In this document: positions 21,875-32,232 of the stretch, in pieces
Numbering within the stretch: position 1 is the first letter of the stretch
Layout of the letters: each line of letters starts with the position of its first letter
NCBI GenBank assembly: GCA_022729735.1
Contig: DZAY01000023.1
Location: forward strand, 1-37,205
DNA: 37,205 nucleotides
From: Helicobacter cetorum
GTDB lineage: Bacteria > Campylobacterota > Campylobacteria > Campylobacterales > DZAY01
Reading direction: 5' to 3'
The notes under the pieces: model-generated
The model's database searches: none
Told to the model about the DNA's origin: nothing
The model's input: the letters and a program-made list of their open reading frames with translations, nothing else
Translations under genes and position numbers: made by a program

Positions 21875-24800
21875 ATGGCATTTATTAGCGAACGAGTAAT
21901 ACACTTTCAAGTTAGGCAGGAAGAGGCTAGTCTTAGGCGATTAAGCTCAGCTTTTGTCGAGCTTTTTGACACAATAGATAATGGAATTACAAGAACTAGT
22001 GCAAACTCTGCTAGATTTAGTGGAGATATTAATCGTTTAGCTGGTAGTGCAAACTCTGCTGTCGGCTCTTTCGACAGTCTTACATCTTCTCTTTTGGGTA
22101 TCGGTGCAGCTGTTGGTGGGATTTATGCGATTAAAGAGGCGTTTGAAGCGACAATAACAGCTGGAATTAATCTCAATCGAACTATGGAAAATTCTAACTA
22201 TGCAATAGCTGGAGTAATCTCTTCTTTTAGCTCAAATATGGACACTTTAGGCAACTCTTTAAATGCTCAAGACAAATATAATTTAGCACTAGAATTAACT
22301 CCAGAATTTTTAGAAGATATAAGATTAGCTTCGCTTCAAACCGCTGCTAGTCAGGGCGAATTAACTACAATTTATCAAAAAAGTATAGGTATGGCTATGC
22401 AAAGTGGCGAGGCTATGGGTTCTAGCTTGGCTGAAGTGCATAAAAATACCCTTGAAATTACTAAAACAATGTCTAATATTGGCAAAACAATCGGTATTCC
22501 GATGGAGCAAATGGCATTTGAAATTAAATCTATTTTAAGTGGAGAAGTAACACAAGATAGCGATATCGCCCAAATGCTCGGAATTGATAATAAAGCGATT
22601 GAAAAAGCTAAAGGTGAGGTAAACGGCTTATTTAACCTATTACAAGATAAATTAAGTGGCTTTAAACCAATGGAAAGTATCAAAACTTTTGATGTAGCTT
22701 TAGCTAATTTAGGAGCTACATTTCAAGACATTCAAAAAGAGGCTACAAAACCACTTTTTGATGATTTAAAAGATGGTTTAATAGAATTTGATAGCTACTT
22801 AAGTGCTAATTCTAAAAATTGGATTACTAGTATTCAAGATTTTTATAACAATTCAACTTCAATTTTTAGCTCATTTTCTGAAAGTATAAACTCAAATTTA
22901 AATTTAATTGATTTTTCTACTTTAGAAAGTAGCTTAGTTTCAAGTGGCGAATTTAGCGATATGTTTTTAAAAAAAGTTGGTGAAAATTTAGCAAGTTTTG
23001 CAATAGTTTTAACTAACAGTATAAATACTATTAGTTTTGGAGTTTCTTCATTACCTCAAGTTTTTGATTATATAGTTTATTCAATCGCTGGGGGCTTAGC
23101 TGGTTTTGTGGAAAATTTAGATAAAGTTGAATTGACATTGCAAGAGTGGGTTTTAAAAATTCAAAGCTTTTTAAATGAAAGTCTTAAATTTGAGATTGCA
23201 GGTAAAGAAATTAAATTATTTGAATTTGATACAAAAGATAATATTGCAAAAATAAATGAGCTTAAAGGTTCTATAAAAGAGTTAGGCACTTACCAAAATT
23301 TACTTGCAGACAAAAAATTCACGGCACTTGAAAACTTAGATAAGAATTTACAAAAGCTTGAAACTACGATAATCCCTTTAGATAATGTTGATAAAATAAT
23401 GAATGATTATAAAAACATTAAAGGTCTTAAAAAAGAGTTAGAAACACTAAATATCACCCCAAATTTTAAAAATAATGCAAATGTAAATGATATCTATAAA
23501 AATTTAAATGAAAATAGAGAAACATTAGTTAAAAAATATGCAAATGATACAAATGCACTTAAGAAAATTGATAAAGATTATGCTAAAGAGATTGAGGCTT
23601 TAAATAAAAAAGTAATTACTAATAGCTTAGGTGAGTTGGCATTAAAAGCAAGACCTAAAAAAGTTGATGATAAAGCGATTAAAAAGGCACAAAGTGATGC
23701 GAAAAAAGAGGCTGATAGACTTGCAAAATTAGAAGAGCAAACTTATAAAAAAATAACAGGTGATTACTCTAAAACTGTTGATAGTAAGGATAAACAACTA
23801 AGCGATTGGTATAAAATAAGTAAAGATGAAATCTTAAGCAATATTAAGACTAAAAAGCTACAAAGTGAGGCACTTTTAAAACTTGATGAAAGCTACAAAG
23901 AAAAGAAATTTGATTTATTAGATGCTGAATTTGCACAAGAAGAAAAGTTAAATCAAAAACGAGCTGAAGCACAAAAAAAGCATTTAAATGAAGTGTTTAA
24001 ATCTCAAGACGATAGTATTAAAGATTGGCAAGGATATTACGAGAAAATCGGCGATTTTGAAACATCTTGGCAATTAAAAAAAGCTGAACTTTATAATCAA
24101 AATTATGACAAATTGGGAGCTGAAAACTTTGAAAAATTAGCGACAGTTGAAAAGGAAAAATATTTTGATAGTGTAAAAAATAAAGCCAAAGAGATTGAAA
24201 CAACTTTTACACGATTGAATGCAAATTTATCTAATACTTTTGAGAATGGTTTTTTTGATGTCTTAGAAAATGGTTTTGATAATATAGATGATTTAGTAAA
24301 AGATTTAGGTAAAAGTATATTAAGCACATTTAATAAAGATTTATCTAATGCAATATCAGGTGTTATTGGTGGATATAATTTAGGTAATGAATTATTAAAA
24401 GCTGGATACATAAAACAAGAAAACGGCGATTATTATAATGCAAGTGTAGATAATACAGTTTTAGCTAAAGATATTGCTAGTAGCATAAGTAAGCCACTTA
24501 GTAGTGCAGTTAGTGATATTGTTAGTATAGCTGGGGGTGCTTTTACTGGTTTTAATATTGGAAGTTCAATTGGTAAGGCAATAGACCCTCAAAATAAAAG
24601 TTATTTAAAATATGGGGCTGGTGCAGCAGGAGCAGTTGCTGGTGGAGCTATTGGGATGGGGGGCTTAGCGGCTTTAACTTTAAATCCTTTATTATTGCCT
24701 TTACTTGGTGGTATTGCGGCTTTAAGTTTTGGCTTTGGAGGTAAACGAAAAGTTGAAAGTGGTTATAAACTAACAACCGACTTAGAGGGGTATTTTGATA

Positions 24801-27800
24801 CAGAAATCGGAACTATAAAAGATTACGAGCTTTGGAAAAAGAAAAGCTTTTTTAAGACAAAAAGTAGCACAAAGCTAACGGATATGGATTTACAAGAAAA
24901 TATCGAATTTGCAAATTTTGTCAATCCTTTTCAATCAATTTTAGATAACTTAGATAAAAATGATTTAATAATCAAAAGTGGGACTTATACAAACAAAACA
25001 CTTGAAAGTGCGATAATTGATAGCTTTTTAAGTAGTGTAACAGGTGAAGTTGATGTAAGTAAAATTAAAAGCAAATATGAAACAATCGCAAAAGAGACGG
25101 ATACTACTATAAGTCAAGTTATTCAAGAAACTTTTGCAAGTTTAGTACAAGCCGATTTTGCGATAAAACAACACACTTTAGATATGCGAGGTGATGCAAC
25201 TGGGTCTTATCTTTTGGAGATGGATAGTGTAAATACGGCTATTAAAGGCTTTACACGAGATTTTGCAACCTTAGGAATAGATATAAATGGTATAGACACC
25301 TCTAATTTAGGTGCTTTAAGAGAAGCTATTCTAAATATAAATCCAACTCCAGATACGATTAGAAGTTTTAATGCACTTAGTACGGCACTTATGGGTGCAG
25401 AAAAAAATGTAGTTAGTTTTGTAGATAGTGTGGCAAATAAAGTGCTAAATGCAGATGATATTAAAAAGGCACAAGATAATAATAATTTAATAATTCCAAA
25501 AGAAATTAAAATCGGTGCCGAAAATACGGCTGATTATTGGTTTAGATTAAATAGTGGACTTATATCAAATGGCGAGATGGTAGCTGAATTAACTTCAAAA
25601 TTTGGGATGAATACGGTTGAGGCAGCAGCTTGGACAGAGGGAATTGACAATATGAACTCCTCGATGATTATCGGAAGTGTGGGCTTTGATAATATAGTAA
25701 AAAGTGTTGGAGTTTCTCAATCGGCTATCGAAGCAGTTAATAGTGCAATCTTAAATATGGCTACAAGTGGCGATTATTCGGCAAAAGCGATAAGTGATAC
25801 ACAAACTTCTTTGATGGATGCTTTACTAACTAAAAAAGAGTTAAGCCCAGAAGATATAGTGCAAATAGTCGGCAAAGCTCCATTAAAAGCCGATGAGTTG
25901 ATAGATGTTGAACCAACTTTAAAAAAGGCTGCGGAGTTATTTAATCTTGAGCCAGTAACTATTAAAAGTACATCTTTATTTAATGTACAAATAGAAACTA
26001 TTAAAATTCCAGTAGAAAAAGCCCCATCTTTTGCAATCGGTGGATATACAACTCCAAACGAAAATATCGACGGTAAGGGTGGTTTTAGAGCGATACTCCA
26101 TCCAAACGAGTATGTTCTTAATGCCGACCAAACATCAAAACACTCTAATTTAGTTGGCTTATTAGAGAAAGAGAGACGGGGCTTAATAAACTTACCATCT
26201 TTTGCAGATGGTGGTGCTACATCAACAATTACCACAAGAAGCAGTTTAGACACTGGCACACAAAGAATAGAAAATACTACAAATAATTATATTTCTATTT
26301 TACCATATAGTAGTCAAATGAGTGATGTTGGAGAATTTTCAAATTATTTTCCTGAAGTCGCTGGTATCATAAGAGAAACTAATATAAATTTATTAAGTAA
26401 AGAAGATAAAGAATTTATTGAAACTTATAGAAAAGAAGCAATAGAGAGTGAGGGAATTGGTGCTTTTATTAATATATTAAATAAAACACTTCCAACAGAA
26501 ATAGAAAATAATTACGGTAAAACTGAAGGAATTAAAGCACAAACTTATGAAAATATGACCCCACAACAAAAGGAATTAGCACAATTAAACTATGGTACGA
26601 ATGCTTTTAGTGGTATTCCAGAAGATATTTACAAAGCTATTAAAGTTGGTGGCAAAGAAAATAAAGAGGTAATTTCTAATTGGATTAAAGGATTAAGCAA
26701 AGAAGATTATCAAGGCTTTTTACAAAACATAATTAATCCTACTTTACAAGGAATGGGTAGTAGTTATGGAGATGGTCGTATGGCAAAAAAGTATGCTGGA
26801 GATATTAATGCACTAACAGACTCGCTTATAGAGGACGCAAAAGATACTCAGAAACTAACTTACGACTTCACAAGACAAAAATATGATTTAAAAATCTTGA
26901 ATGAATTTAATGATAGATTAGAAGATGTTAATTTTAAAATTGAAGATTTCACTCTTGAAAATATGACTAAAAAAATAAATGAATTAAATGGCACAGTCGC
27001 AAGTAACGAAGAGGAATTTAATAAAAACAATGAAGCAATCGCATATTTAACTAGTGCATATTTACAAGCTCAAGAGAGTATTAAAAATGTAATTGGATTA
27101 GTTACAAATGATTACGAGAAATTAGCTAAAAATAAGGATTATTTTACTAATTTAGAAATTAGTAATAGTTCAAAATTTCGTCAAATTGGCAAGGAGGATT
27201 TTAAATTCAATTTAAATCTTCAAGATTACGATATCTTAAAAAATCAAATTGAAAGTAAAGATTTTAAAAATTGGCTAAATAAGCAAACTCCCGATAAAAT
27301 TAAAGAGATTAACGATAATTTGGCTCCTATTGTAGAGAATTTAAAAAATACAATGACAGAAAAAAACAATTTATTTCTTGGAATTAAAGATTTTAATTAT
27401 GGCTTGGATAAAGATAGCATCTATGTTGGTAATAAAACTTATAATAAAGAAGATGTAAAAAATCAAGGCAAAACTTATGGCTCAATTCGGGATATTCAAG
27501 AGGAGTTTGCAAAATATTCTTATAAAATTTACACTGCAAATCAAGATAATTTAGTTAAAGCATTAAGCGATAATCTTATGTCAGAAAACGAAATTGATAA
27601 ACGATTTAAGCTAAGTGATGGTGTTTATAACACTAATGCAATGCAAGAGTACATAATCAATCAACAAAAAGAGTATTTTGGATTATTGGCTGATGGGCTT
27701 TATGAAAATACTGATGCACTTAAAAATCTAAATAAGTCTTTTAAAGACTATCTAAGCGAACTACTTACAAGCGATTTAAGTCCACTAAAAGAGAGTGAAA

Positions 27801-28294
27801 AAGCAATAAAAAGTAACGATAATTTTGATATTGCAAAAAATGAGCTTATGAATTTAGTAAAAACTGGTGCAAGTATGCAAGATGTTTCGACTAAATGGGC
27901 TGAATTAGAGAGCATAAATAAAACTTCTTTAGGCTTAAATAAAGATGTTATGGGGGCAGATAATTATGCTTCGCTATTTACTAATAGATTAAGTGAGCTT
28001 TATAATTTAAAAGATTTGGTTGGTATTAAAGATGTCGGTTTAACGAGTGCAAATAATATCGATTTCGATACTAGTATTGCTAAAAAAAGAGAATTTAGAG
28101 ATGTTGGTTTCACACTTCCTACTAAAAATCAAACTCAAAATAATAGTAACAATGATAATTCTAAAGAGTTTAAAGAAGTTATCGCACTTTTAAAAGAAGA
28201 GATAGCAATATTAAAAGGTATCTTGTCAAAAGAATATAGAATAAGTGGTCGAGATTTATCGCAAGTAATAGCAAAAGAGAAAGCTTATGCTTAA
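21875..28294 (+). CDS. Tape measure protein (2139 aa)
   Basis: The 2139-aa protein is the largest in the window and follows the chaperone pair. It has long coiled-coil stretches (about 570-760), a Gly/Ala-rich hydrophobic region near 905-960 (KYGAGAAGAVAGGAIGMGG), and GFRAILHPNEYVLNADQTSK near 1405, a common tape-measure ending motif, followed by an extra domain. By the usual 0.15 nm per residue it would set a tail about 320 nm long. It may also help DNA cross the host membrane. The next gene overlaps it by 8 bases. Confidence 0.9.
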   Translation: MAFISERVIHFQVRQEEASLRRLSSAFVELFDTIDNGITRTSANSARFSGDINRLAGSANSAVGSFDSLTSSLLGIGAAVGGIYAIKEAFEATITAGINLNRTMENSNYAIAGVISSFSSNMDTLGNSLNAQDKYNLALELTPEFLEDIRLASLQTAASQGELTTIYQKSIGMAMQSGEAMGSSLAEVHKNTLEITKTMSNIGKTIGIPMEQMAFEIKSILSGEVTQDSDIAQMLGIDNKAIEKAKGEVNGLFNLLQDKLSGFKPMESIKTFDVALANLGATFQDIQKEATKPLFDDLKDGLIEFDSYLSANSKNWITSIQDFYNNSTSIFSSFSESINSNLNLIDFSTLESSLVSSGEFSDMFLKKVGENLASFAIVLTNSINTISFGVSSLPQVFDYIVYSIAGGLAGFVENLDKVELTLQEWVLKIQSFLNESLKFEIAGKEIKLFEFDTKDNIAKINELKGSIKELGTYQNLLADKKFTALENLDKNLQKLETTIIPLDNVDKIMNDYKNIKGLKKELETLNITPNFKNNANVNDIYKNLNENRETLVKKYANDTNALKKIDKDYAKEIEALNKKVITNSLGELALKARPKKVDDKAIKKAQSDAKKEADRLAKLEEQTYKKITGDYSKTVDSKDKQLSDWYKISKDEILSNIKTKKLQSEALLKLDESYKEKKFDLLDAEFAQEEKLNQKRAEAQKKHLNEVFKSQDDSIKDWQGYYEKIGDFETSWQLKKAELYNQNYDKLGAENFEKLATVEKEKYFDSVKNKAKEIETTFTRLNANLSNTFENGFFDVLENGFDNIDDLVKDLGKSILSTFNKDLSNAISGVIGGYNLGNELLKAGYIKQENGDYYNASVDNTVLAKDIASSISKPLSSAVSDIVSIAGGAFTGFNIGSSIGKAIDPQNKSYLKYGAGAAGAVAGGAIGMGGLAALTLNPLLLPLLGGIAALSFGFGGKRKVESGYKLTTDLEGYFDTEIGTIKDYELWKKKSFFKTKSSTKLTDMDLQENIEFANFVNPFQSILDNLDKNDLIIKSGTYTNKTLESAIIDSFLSSVTGEVDVSKIKSKYETIAKETDTTISQVIQETFASLVQADFAIKQHTLDMRGDATGSYLLEMDSVNTAIKGFTRDFATLGIDINGIDTSNLGALREAILNINPTPDTIRSFNALSTALMGAEKNVVSFVDSVANKVLNADDIKKAQDNNNLIIPKEIKIGAENTADYWFRLNSGLISNGEMVAELTSKFGMNTVEAAAWTEGIDNMNSSMIIGSVGFDNIVKSVGVSQSAIEAVNSAILNMATSGDYSAKAISDTQTSLMDALLTKKELSPEDIVQIVGKAPLKADELIDVEPTLKKAAELFNLEPVTIKSTSLFNVQIETIKIPVEKAPSFAIGGYTTPNENIDGKGGFRAILHPNEYVLNADQTSKHSNLVGLLEKERRGLINLPSFADGGATSTITTRSSLDTGTQRIENTTNNYISILPYSSQMSDVGEFSNYFPEVAGIIRETNINLLSKEDKEFIETYRKEAIESEGIGAFINILNKTLPTEIENNYGKTEGIKAQTYENMTPQQKELAQLNYGTNAFSGIPEDIYKAIKVGGKENKEVISNWIKGLSKEDYQGFLQNIINPTLQGMGSSYGDGRMAKKYAGDINALTDSLIEDAKDTQKLTYDFTRQKYDLKILNEFNDRLEDVNFKIEDFTLENMTKKINELNGTVASNEEEFNKNNEAIAYLTSAYLQAQESIKNVIGLVTNDYEKLAKNKDYFTNLEISNSSKFRQIGKEDFKFNLNLQDYDILKNQIESKDFKNWLNKQTPDKIKEINDNLAPIVENLKNTMTEKNNLFLGIKDFNYGLDKDSIYVGNKTYNKEDVKNQGKTYGSIRDIQEEFAKYSYKIYTANQDNLVKALSDNLMSENEIDKRFKLSDGVYNTNAMQEYIINQQKEYFGLLADGLYENTDALKNLNKSFKDYLSELLTSDLSPLKESEKAIKSNDNFDIAKNELMNLVKTGASMQDVSTKWAELESINKTSLGLNKDVMGADNYASLFTNRLSELYNLKDLVGIKDVGLTSANNIDFDTSIAKKREFRDVGFTLPTKNQTQNNSNNDNSKEFKEVIALLKEEIAILKGILSKEYRISGRDLSQVIAKEKAYA

Positions 28295-30182
28295 AATTGA
28301 AATATCTCAAGATGGTTTAAATTGGGAATATTTTGCAAAAGAGGGCTTGGAGTTTGATAATAAATTTTACTATCCAGCAATCGAAGAAATTAGCGATATT
28401 GAGATAGTAAATGACAATGGTTTTATAAAAGTAAATTATGGCGAAATTAAGCTAAATAGGGATTATTTAGAAGATATTTTTAATCTATTTGAGCGAAAAT
28501 ATAAAGTCAAAATTTATCAAGAGAATAAAAAAATTTTCGATGATATTGGAGTGAGAATTGGGCTTGATAATTTCTTTTTAACTTTAAGGCTTTACTCTAG
28601 TTTCGAATACGAAACTGAACTACTTCAAGAGATTGAAATTGATGGAGAAAAGCGATTAAAACCTTTGGCTTTGGGCTTTGTGGAAAAAGTAAAACCTCTT
28701 ATAATAGATAAAAATAATTGGGATTTATATCGAAATAGTCAAAATATTATTACAAAATGTAACGATGGAATAGAAAATATAAGCTACACAGATAATTTAA
28801 TTAATAAAAGCACTCTTTGGTATATGCCAAATAAAGAGCTTACTTGCGATATAAAAACACTCAAATTTGGCACTGGAAATTATTACACAATGGTTCCAAT
28901 TGTCAATCAAATTATAAAAGTTACTACTAGCGAAACATCAGCCACAATAAGAGTAACAGTCCAAAATATGGGAAGTAGTGGCATTGCAAAAGTTTATGTT
29001 TTGTATGCGATAAAAGACACTAATCTTTGGATAAAAAGTTCAAATTTCCACACGATTTACAATATCGGAAATTTTGATATAGTTATAAGTGGCTTAATAA
29101 AAGCCACAAACTACGAGTTTAAGGCATATGTAGAAGATTATAATTATCCATTTTTTAATGTCAGATACGGAAATTTGACGGTTTTAACGAATGGAACGAC
29201 GATTACGGAAGATATTTATAGCGAAATTGCGAAAAAAGAAAATGTCGGAGTGGCAGAAACTAAGGCAAGTGAGGCTTTAAGTAGTGCAAAAAAATATACA
29301 GACGATAGCCTAAAACCAGTCAATACAGATATATCAAAAAAATTATCTAAAGCTGGAGATACAATCGAGGGTGGTTTTACTTTTACTTCAACTGGAAATA
29401 TTTTAATAGGCACAGAAACAAGTGGAATAAAAATAAGCCCAAATGGAATTTTGGCTAAAAAAAATAGTGTAAATACTTTTGCATTAAATAGCACGGGCGA
29501 TGCTGTTTTTTATGGAGAATTGGCTAGTAATAGTGGGTATTTTGGGAATGTTAAAATTTTCTCAACTAAAGAAAGTCTAAATTGGGAAGTTTCAATCGAA
29601 AGCCCTAATAGACAAGGAATTTATATAAAACTTATAAATACAGATTATTGGGGATTTTTTACAAATGGAAAAGGATATTTTAATGGAGGAATTAGTTGCA
29701 ATGGAAGTGCTTTTATAGGTGCTGGTGCAACTGTTCAAGGTGGCTTAACAATTTCAACTGGAGCTTTAAAAGTTGGTTCTACAAATGTAAGCTTAGATGG
29801 TCACACTCACACAACTTTTAATAACGATATAACGATAGGAGCTTCTGGTGCACAAAAAAGTGTAACAGTTTACGGCATTTTGGGAGCTTATGGCTTAAAC
29901 GTAAATGGTACAAATGTCAGCTTAGAAGGTCACACTCACACAACTTTTAACAACGATATAACGATAGGAGCTTCTGGTGCACAAAAAAGTGTAACAGTTT
30001 ACGGCATTTTGGGAGCTTATGGCTTAAAAGTAAATGGTACAAATGTCAGCTTAGAAGGTCACACTCACTCAAATTACATAACGGATGTAGATTTAGACTT
30101 TGATGCAACTGGTAAAGTTAGTGCATTGTATGTTAAGTATGGAACTAACACTTATTGGACAAGATTAGATTTAAATAGGTAA
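28287..30182 (+). CDS. Tail tip/fibre protein with GHTH repeats (631 aa)
   Basis: The N-terminal half (1-300) is beta-rich and probably binds the tail tip. A short coiled coil (EALSSAKKYTDDSLK) and SKKLSKAGDTIEGGFTFTST lead to a fibre region that ends in three GHTH motifs. The last part is two near-identical 43-aa repeats, each containing NVSLEGHTHTTFNNDITIGA and SVTVYGILGAYGL. His-rich GHTH motifs often bind iron in trimeric fibres. The fibre likely contacts the host. The start overlaps the tape-measure end. Confidence 0.75.
   Translation: MLKIEISQDGLNWEYFAKEGLEFDNKFYYPAIEEISDIEIVNDNGFIKVNYGEIKLNRDYLEDIFNLFERKYKVKIYQENKKIFDDIGVRIGLDNFFLTLRLYSSFEYETELLQEIEIDGEKRLKPLALGFVEKVKPLIIDKNNWDLYRNSQNIITKCNDGIENISYTDNLINKSTLWYMPNKELTCDIKTLKFGTGNYYTMVPIVNQIIKVTTSETSATIRVTVQNMGSSGIAKVYVLYAIKDTNLWIKSSNFHTIYNIGNFDIVISGLIKATNYEFKAYVEDYNYPFFNVRYGNLTVLTNGTTITEDIYSEIAKKENVGVAETKASEALSSAKKYTDDSLKPVNTDISKKLSKAGDTIEGGFTFTSTGNILIGTETSGIKISPNGILAKKNSVNTFALNSTGDAVFYGELASNSGYFGNVKIFSTKESLNWEVSIESPNRQGIYIKLINTDYWGFFTNGKGYFNGGISCNGSAFIGAGATVQGGLTISTGALKVGSTNVSLDGHTHTTFNNDITIGASGAQKSVTVYGILGAYGLNVNGTNVSLEGHTHTTFNNDITIGASGAQKSVTVYGILGAYGLKVNGTNVSLEGHTHSNYITDVDLDFDATGKVSALYVKYGTNTYWTRLDLNR
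29781..30066 (+). repeat. 129-bp tandem repeat inside the fibre gene
   Basis: Two full 129-bp units and the beginning of a third start at 29781, 29910 and 30039. Units 1 and 2 are almost identical at DNA level, which points to recent duplication or gene conversion. Each unit encodes 43 residues with one GHTHT motif, so unit number can change fibre length in frame. Confidence 0.85.
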
Positions 30183-30192
30183 AGGCTTTTAA

Positions 30193-30840
30193 ATGCAATT
30201 TGATAACTCTTTAATTAATGCAATACAAATGTTAGCAAATAAGCTAAATTTAACAGTAGATAGCACTTTGGCAGATAGCAATAGCAAAATTAATTATTAT
30301 GTAGAGAGCCAAATTAAAGTTATCGATTTAATAATAGCTATTTGCAATTATACTTCACACATTTTTAAGATAGAAAATAATGTTTTAAAGTTAATTGATA
30401 AATTGCAAACTTATCAAAATAGCACTGTTTCGCGAGAGTTCAACGAATTTTCTATCATCAAAGACACTTTCAAAATCGAAGATAAAGATGTTTCAAAAGA
30501 GTTAGTTGCGAAATGGAATGTAAAAGCGATTAATTCAAACTCTAACTACAAAGACGAAGAGAAAAAGGCGAAAGTATCGCTTCTTGGAGTAAATCGCGAG
30601 ATAGATGTCGAAATTTACGATTACATCGAAACTAATATTCTTTATGAGCTAAATAAGATGAAACAACTCTATTTCCTACTTGATATGAGCTTTGAAGTGA
30701 TGATTGATGAAGAGGTTGAATTTTTGCAAAAAATATCTTTTGATGATACAAAATTTAAAGGTGAAATGCTTGTTTTAGAGATAATCAGTAGCGAAAACAA
30801 AAAAACTAAAATTATAAAAGGGATTGGCGAGTGTATGTAA
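30193..30840 (+). CDS. Tail protein candidate (215 aa)
   Basis: The protein is an alpha/beta polypeptide (LNLTVDSTLADSNSKINYYV near the start, FEVMIDEEVEFLQKISFDD near the end) in the tail-tip gene cluster. No recognised domain. An AAAGG ribosome site precedes the ATG, and the following gene begins before it ends. A baseplate/hub role is inferred from position only. Confidence 0.5.
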   Translation: MQFDNSLINAIQMLANKLNLTVDSTLADSNSKINYYVESQIKVIDLIIAICNYTSHIFKIENNVLKLIDKLQTYQNSTVSREFNEFSIIKDTFKIEDKDVSKELVAKWNVKAINSNSNYKDEEKKAKVSLLGVNREIDVEIYDYIETNILYELNKMKQLYFLLDMSFEVMIDEEVEFLQKISFDDTKFKGEMLVLEIISSENKKTKIIKGIGECM

Positions 30841-31601
30841 TTGCTACTAATAATATTTCTAATATTAGTATGTCAAATCAAGATAGCAATTATCCAGCTA
30901 GTAACACTCAAAATAAACACATTAAATTAGTCGCGAAAGCTACGACTTATCGGGCTACTTTTAGTTTTAATGTTAGCAAATTTAATACTATTTCTATTTT
31001 TAATACAAATGCAACTTATATTAAATATAGAAATGTCACAGATGGCACAAGTAAAGAGTTTAATTTGCTAGTTTCAGGCGAACATATTTCTATTTCAGAG
31101 AGGCTTATTGATGGGAATATCAGCCGAAATATGCTCATTTTTGATAGCGAATTAAATGGAAGTTTTAGTAATAATTATCTATTAAATAAAAGTATTGAAA
31201 TAGAGTTAATTACTACAAGTGATATTTTATTTGTTGGGCTTATATATGGTGGAGTTATGGCTAGATTTGGAATATCTACAATAGAGAGTAAAGACGAATT
31301 TATCGATAACTCTATCGAATATACAAGCTCAAACGGAAGCCCATTAATTTATCCGAAAATTTATCGAATGGATAAAAATATTAAAATATTTGCTACAAGA
31401 ATAGAGTATAACTCACTTATCCAACTTTTGCAACAAAAAAGAGCGATTAGGGACATTTTTATGGTGTTTTCATTGGTCACAAGCGATAGCCAAATGCTAC
31501 TATTCAATAATCTCAAATTTGGCTACATAAAAGAGATTAGCATTAATCAAGACTTCCCGTATTATGTGGATTTTAATGCAAAACTAATAGAGGGATTTTA
31601 A
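30831..31601 (+). CDS. Minor tail protein candidate (256 aa)
   Basis: This beta-rich protein of 256 residues (GTSKEFNLLVSGEHISISER; FMVFSLVTSDSQMLLFNNLK near the end) resembles tail-tip accessory proteins. It starts with GTG, overlapping the previous gene by 10 bases, and ends overlapping the next ATG as TAATG. The overlaps show a tightly coupled tail cluster. No family is named with confidence. Confidence 0.5.
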   Translation: MYVIATNNISNISMSNQDSNYPASNTQNKHIKLVAKATTYRATFSFNVSKFNTISIFNTNATYIKYRNVTDGTSKEFNLLVSGEHISISERLIDGNISRNMLIFDSELNGSFSNNYLLNKSIEIELITTSDILFVGLIYGGVMARFGISTIESKDEFIDNSIEYTSSNGSPLIYPKIYRMDKNIKIFATRIEYNSLIQLLQQKRAIRDIFMVFSLVTSDSQMLLFNNLKFGYIKEISINQDFPYYVDFNAKLIEGF

Positions 31602-31963
31602 TGGATTGCACGAACTTAAGCCCACTCACAACTAATATTACAATTCCAAATATAGCAAATGTGGCAAATAGAACCCACTCAATCGAAGAATATGAAGTCC
31701 AAAAAGTGGCTTTTTATCGGTTTGAACAGCAACTTAGTGGCTATTTAAATTGTGTTGGATTAGAGGGTTGGCAAGGCATTGCGAGTAATATTCAAGATAT
31801 TAAAATCGTAGCTGAAAATATCGAAAATGTAACAAATTTAGTTAAATATAATGCAGTCATAGAAGAGATAAAAAAATTTGATATTGATGAAAATGATACA
31901 TTTGAAAATCAATTTTTTCAGGTTGTAAATTTTTTATACAAATTAAAAGAGGTGGTCCAATGA
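31601..31963 (+). CDS. Small tail-cluster protein (120 aa)
   Basis: This acidic helical protein (TNITIPNIANVANRTHSIEE near the start; NIENVTNLVKYNAVIEEIKK near the end) contains a probable coiled coil. Its start and end overlap both neighbours (TAATG and ATGA). It may be a tail-fibre accessory or connector. Function unknown. Confidence 0.5.
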   Translation: MDCTNLSPLTTNITIPNIANVANRTHSIEEYEVQKVAFYRFEQQLSGYLNCVGLEGWQGIASNIQDIKIVAENIENVTNLVKYNAVIEEIKKFDIDENDTFENQFFQVVNFLYKLKEVVQ

Positions 31964-32145
31964 AAATGATTCTAACAAATAAACATTTTAAGAGATTTTT
32001 ATTAGATAATAAAATTATAACTAAAATTAATTTTCACGATAGAAAATTTGCGATAAATTCAAAAACATTTGATGAATATTATCCAAAATATAAAATAAGC
32101 AAAAAAGAAGATATGCTAATAATAAGAAAATTAAGACAAAAATAA
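31960..32145 (+). CDS. Small basic protein (61 aa)
   Basis: The product is basic (MKMILTNKHFKRFLLDNKII at the start, SKKEDMLIIRKLRQK at the end). The GAGGTGG ribosome site lies inside the preceding gene. It is followed by the three-hairpin leader of the large fibre gene. Function unknown; a DNA- or RNA-binding or chaperone-like role would fit its charge. Confidence 0.45.
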   Translation: MKMILTNKHFKRFLLDNKIITKINFHDRKFAINSKTFDEYYPKYKISKKEDMLIIRKLRQK

Positions 32146-32151
32146 TCATCT

Positions 32152-32218
32152 CCTCGAACGGACGAGGCAAAATACTCCGATAGAACGGACTTGGTCCAAA
32201 AATGCTACAAAAGTAGCA
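32152..32218 (+). promoter_or_regulatory. Three consecutive hairpins in the leader of the fibre gene
   Basis: CCTCG/CGAGG (32152-32167, loop AACGGA), GGAC/GTCC (32187-32197, loop TTG) and TGCTAC/GTAGCA (32203-32218, loop AAAA) follow one another in 67 bases. The string GAACGGAC occurs twice (from 32156 and from 32183). No T-run follows, so it is not a simple terminator. Confidence 0.5.
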
Positions 32219-32232
32219 AAAAAGGTTTTCAA

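Noticed and set aside
19838-28294. Contractile tail with sheath
   Set aside because: Only one tube-like gene precedes the chaperones, and no sheath-type protein or P2-like baseplate set was recognised. A non-contractile tail is preferred.
32191-32232. Longer N-terminus for the fibre gene
   Set aside because: It would pass through the hairpin region and has no ribosome site, while MPISQSYF has one.
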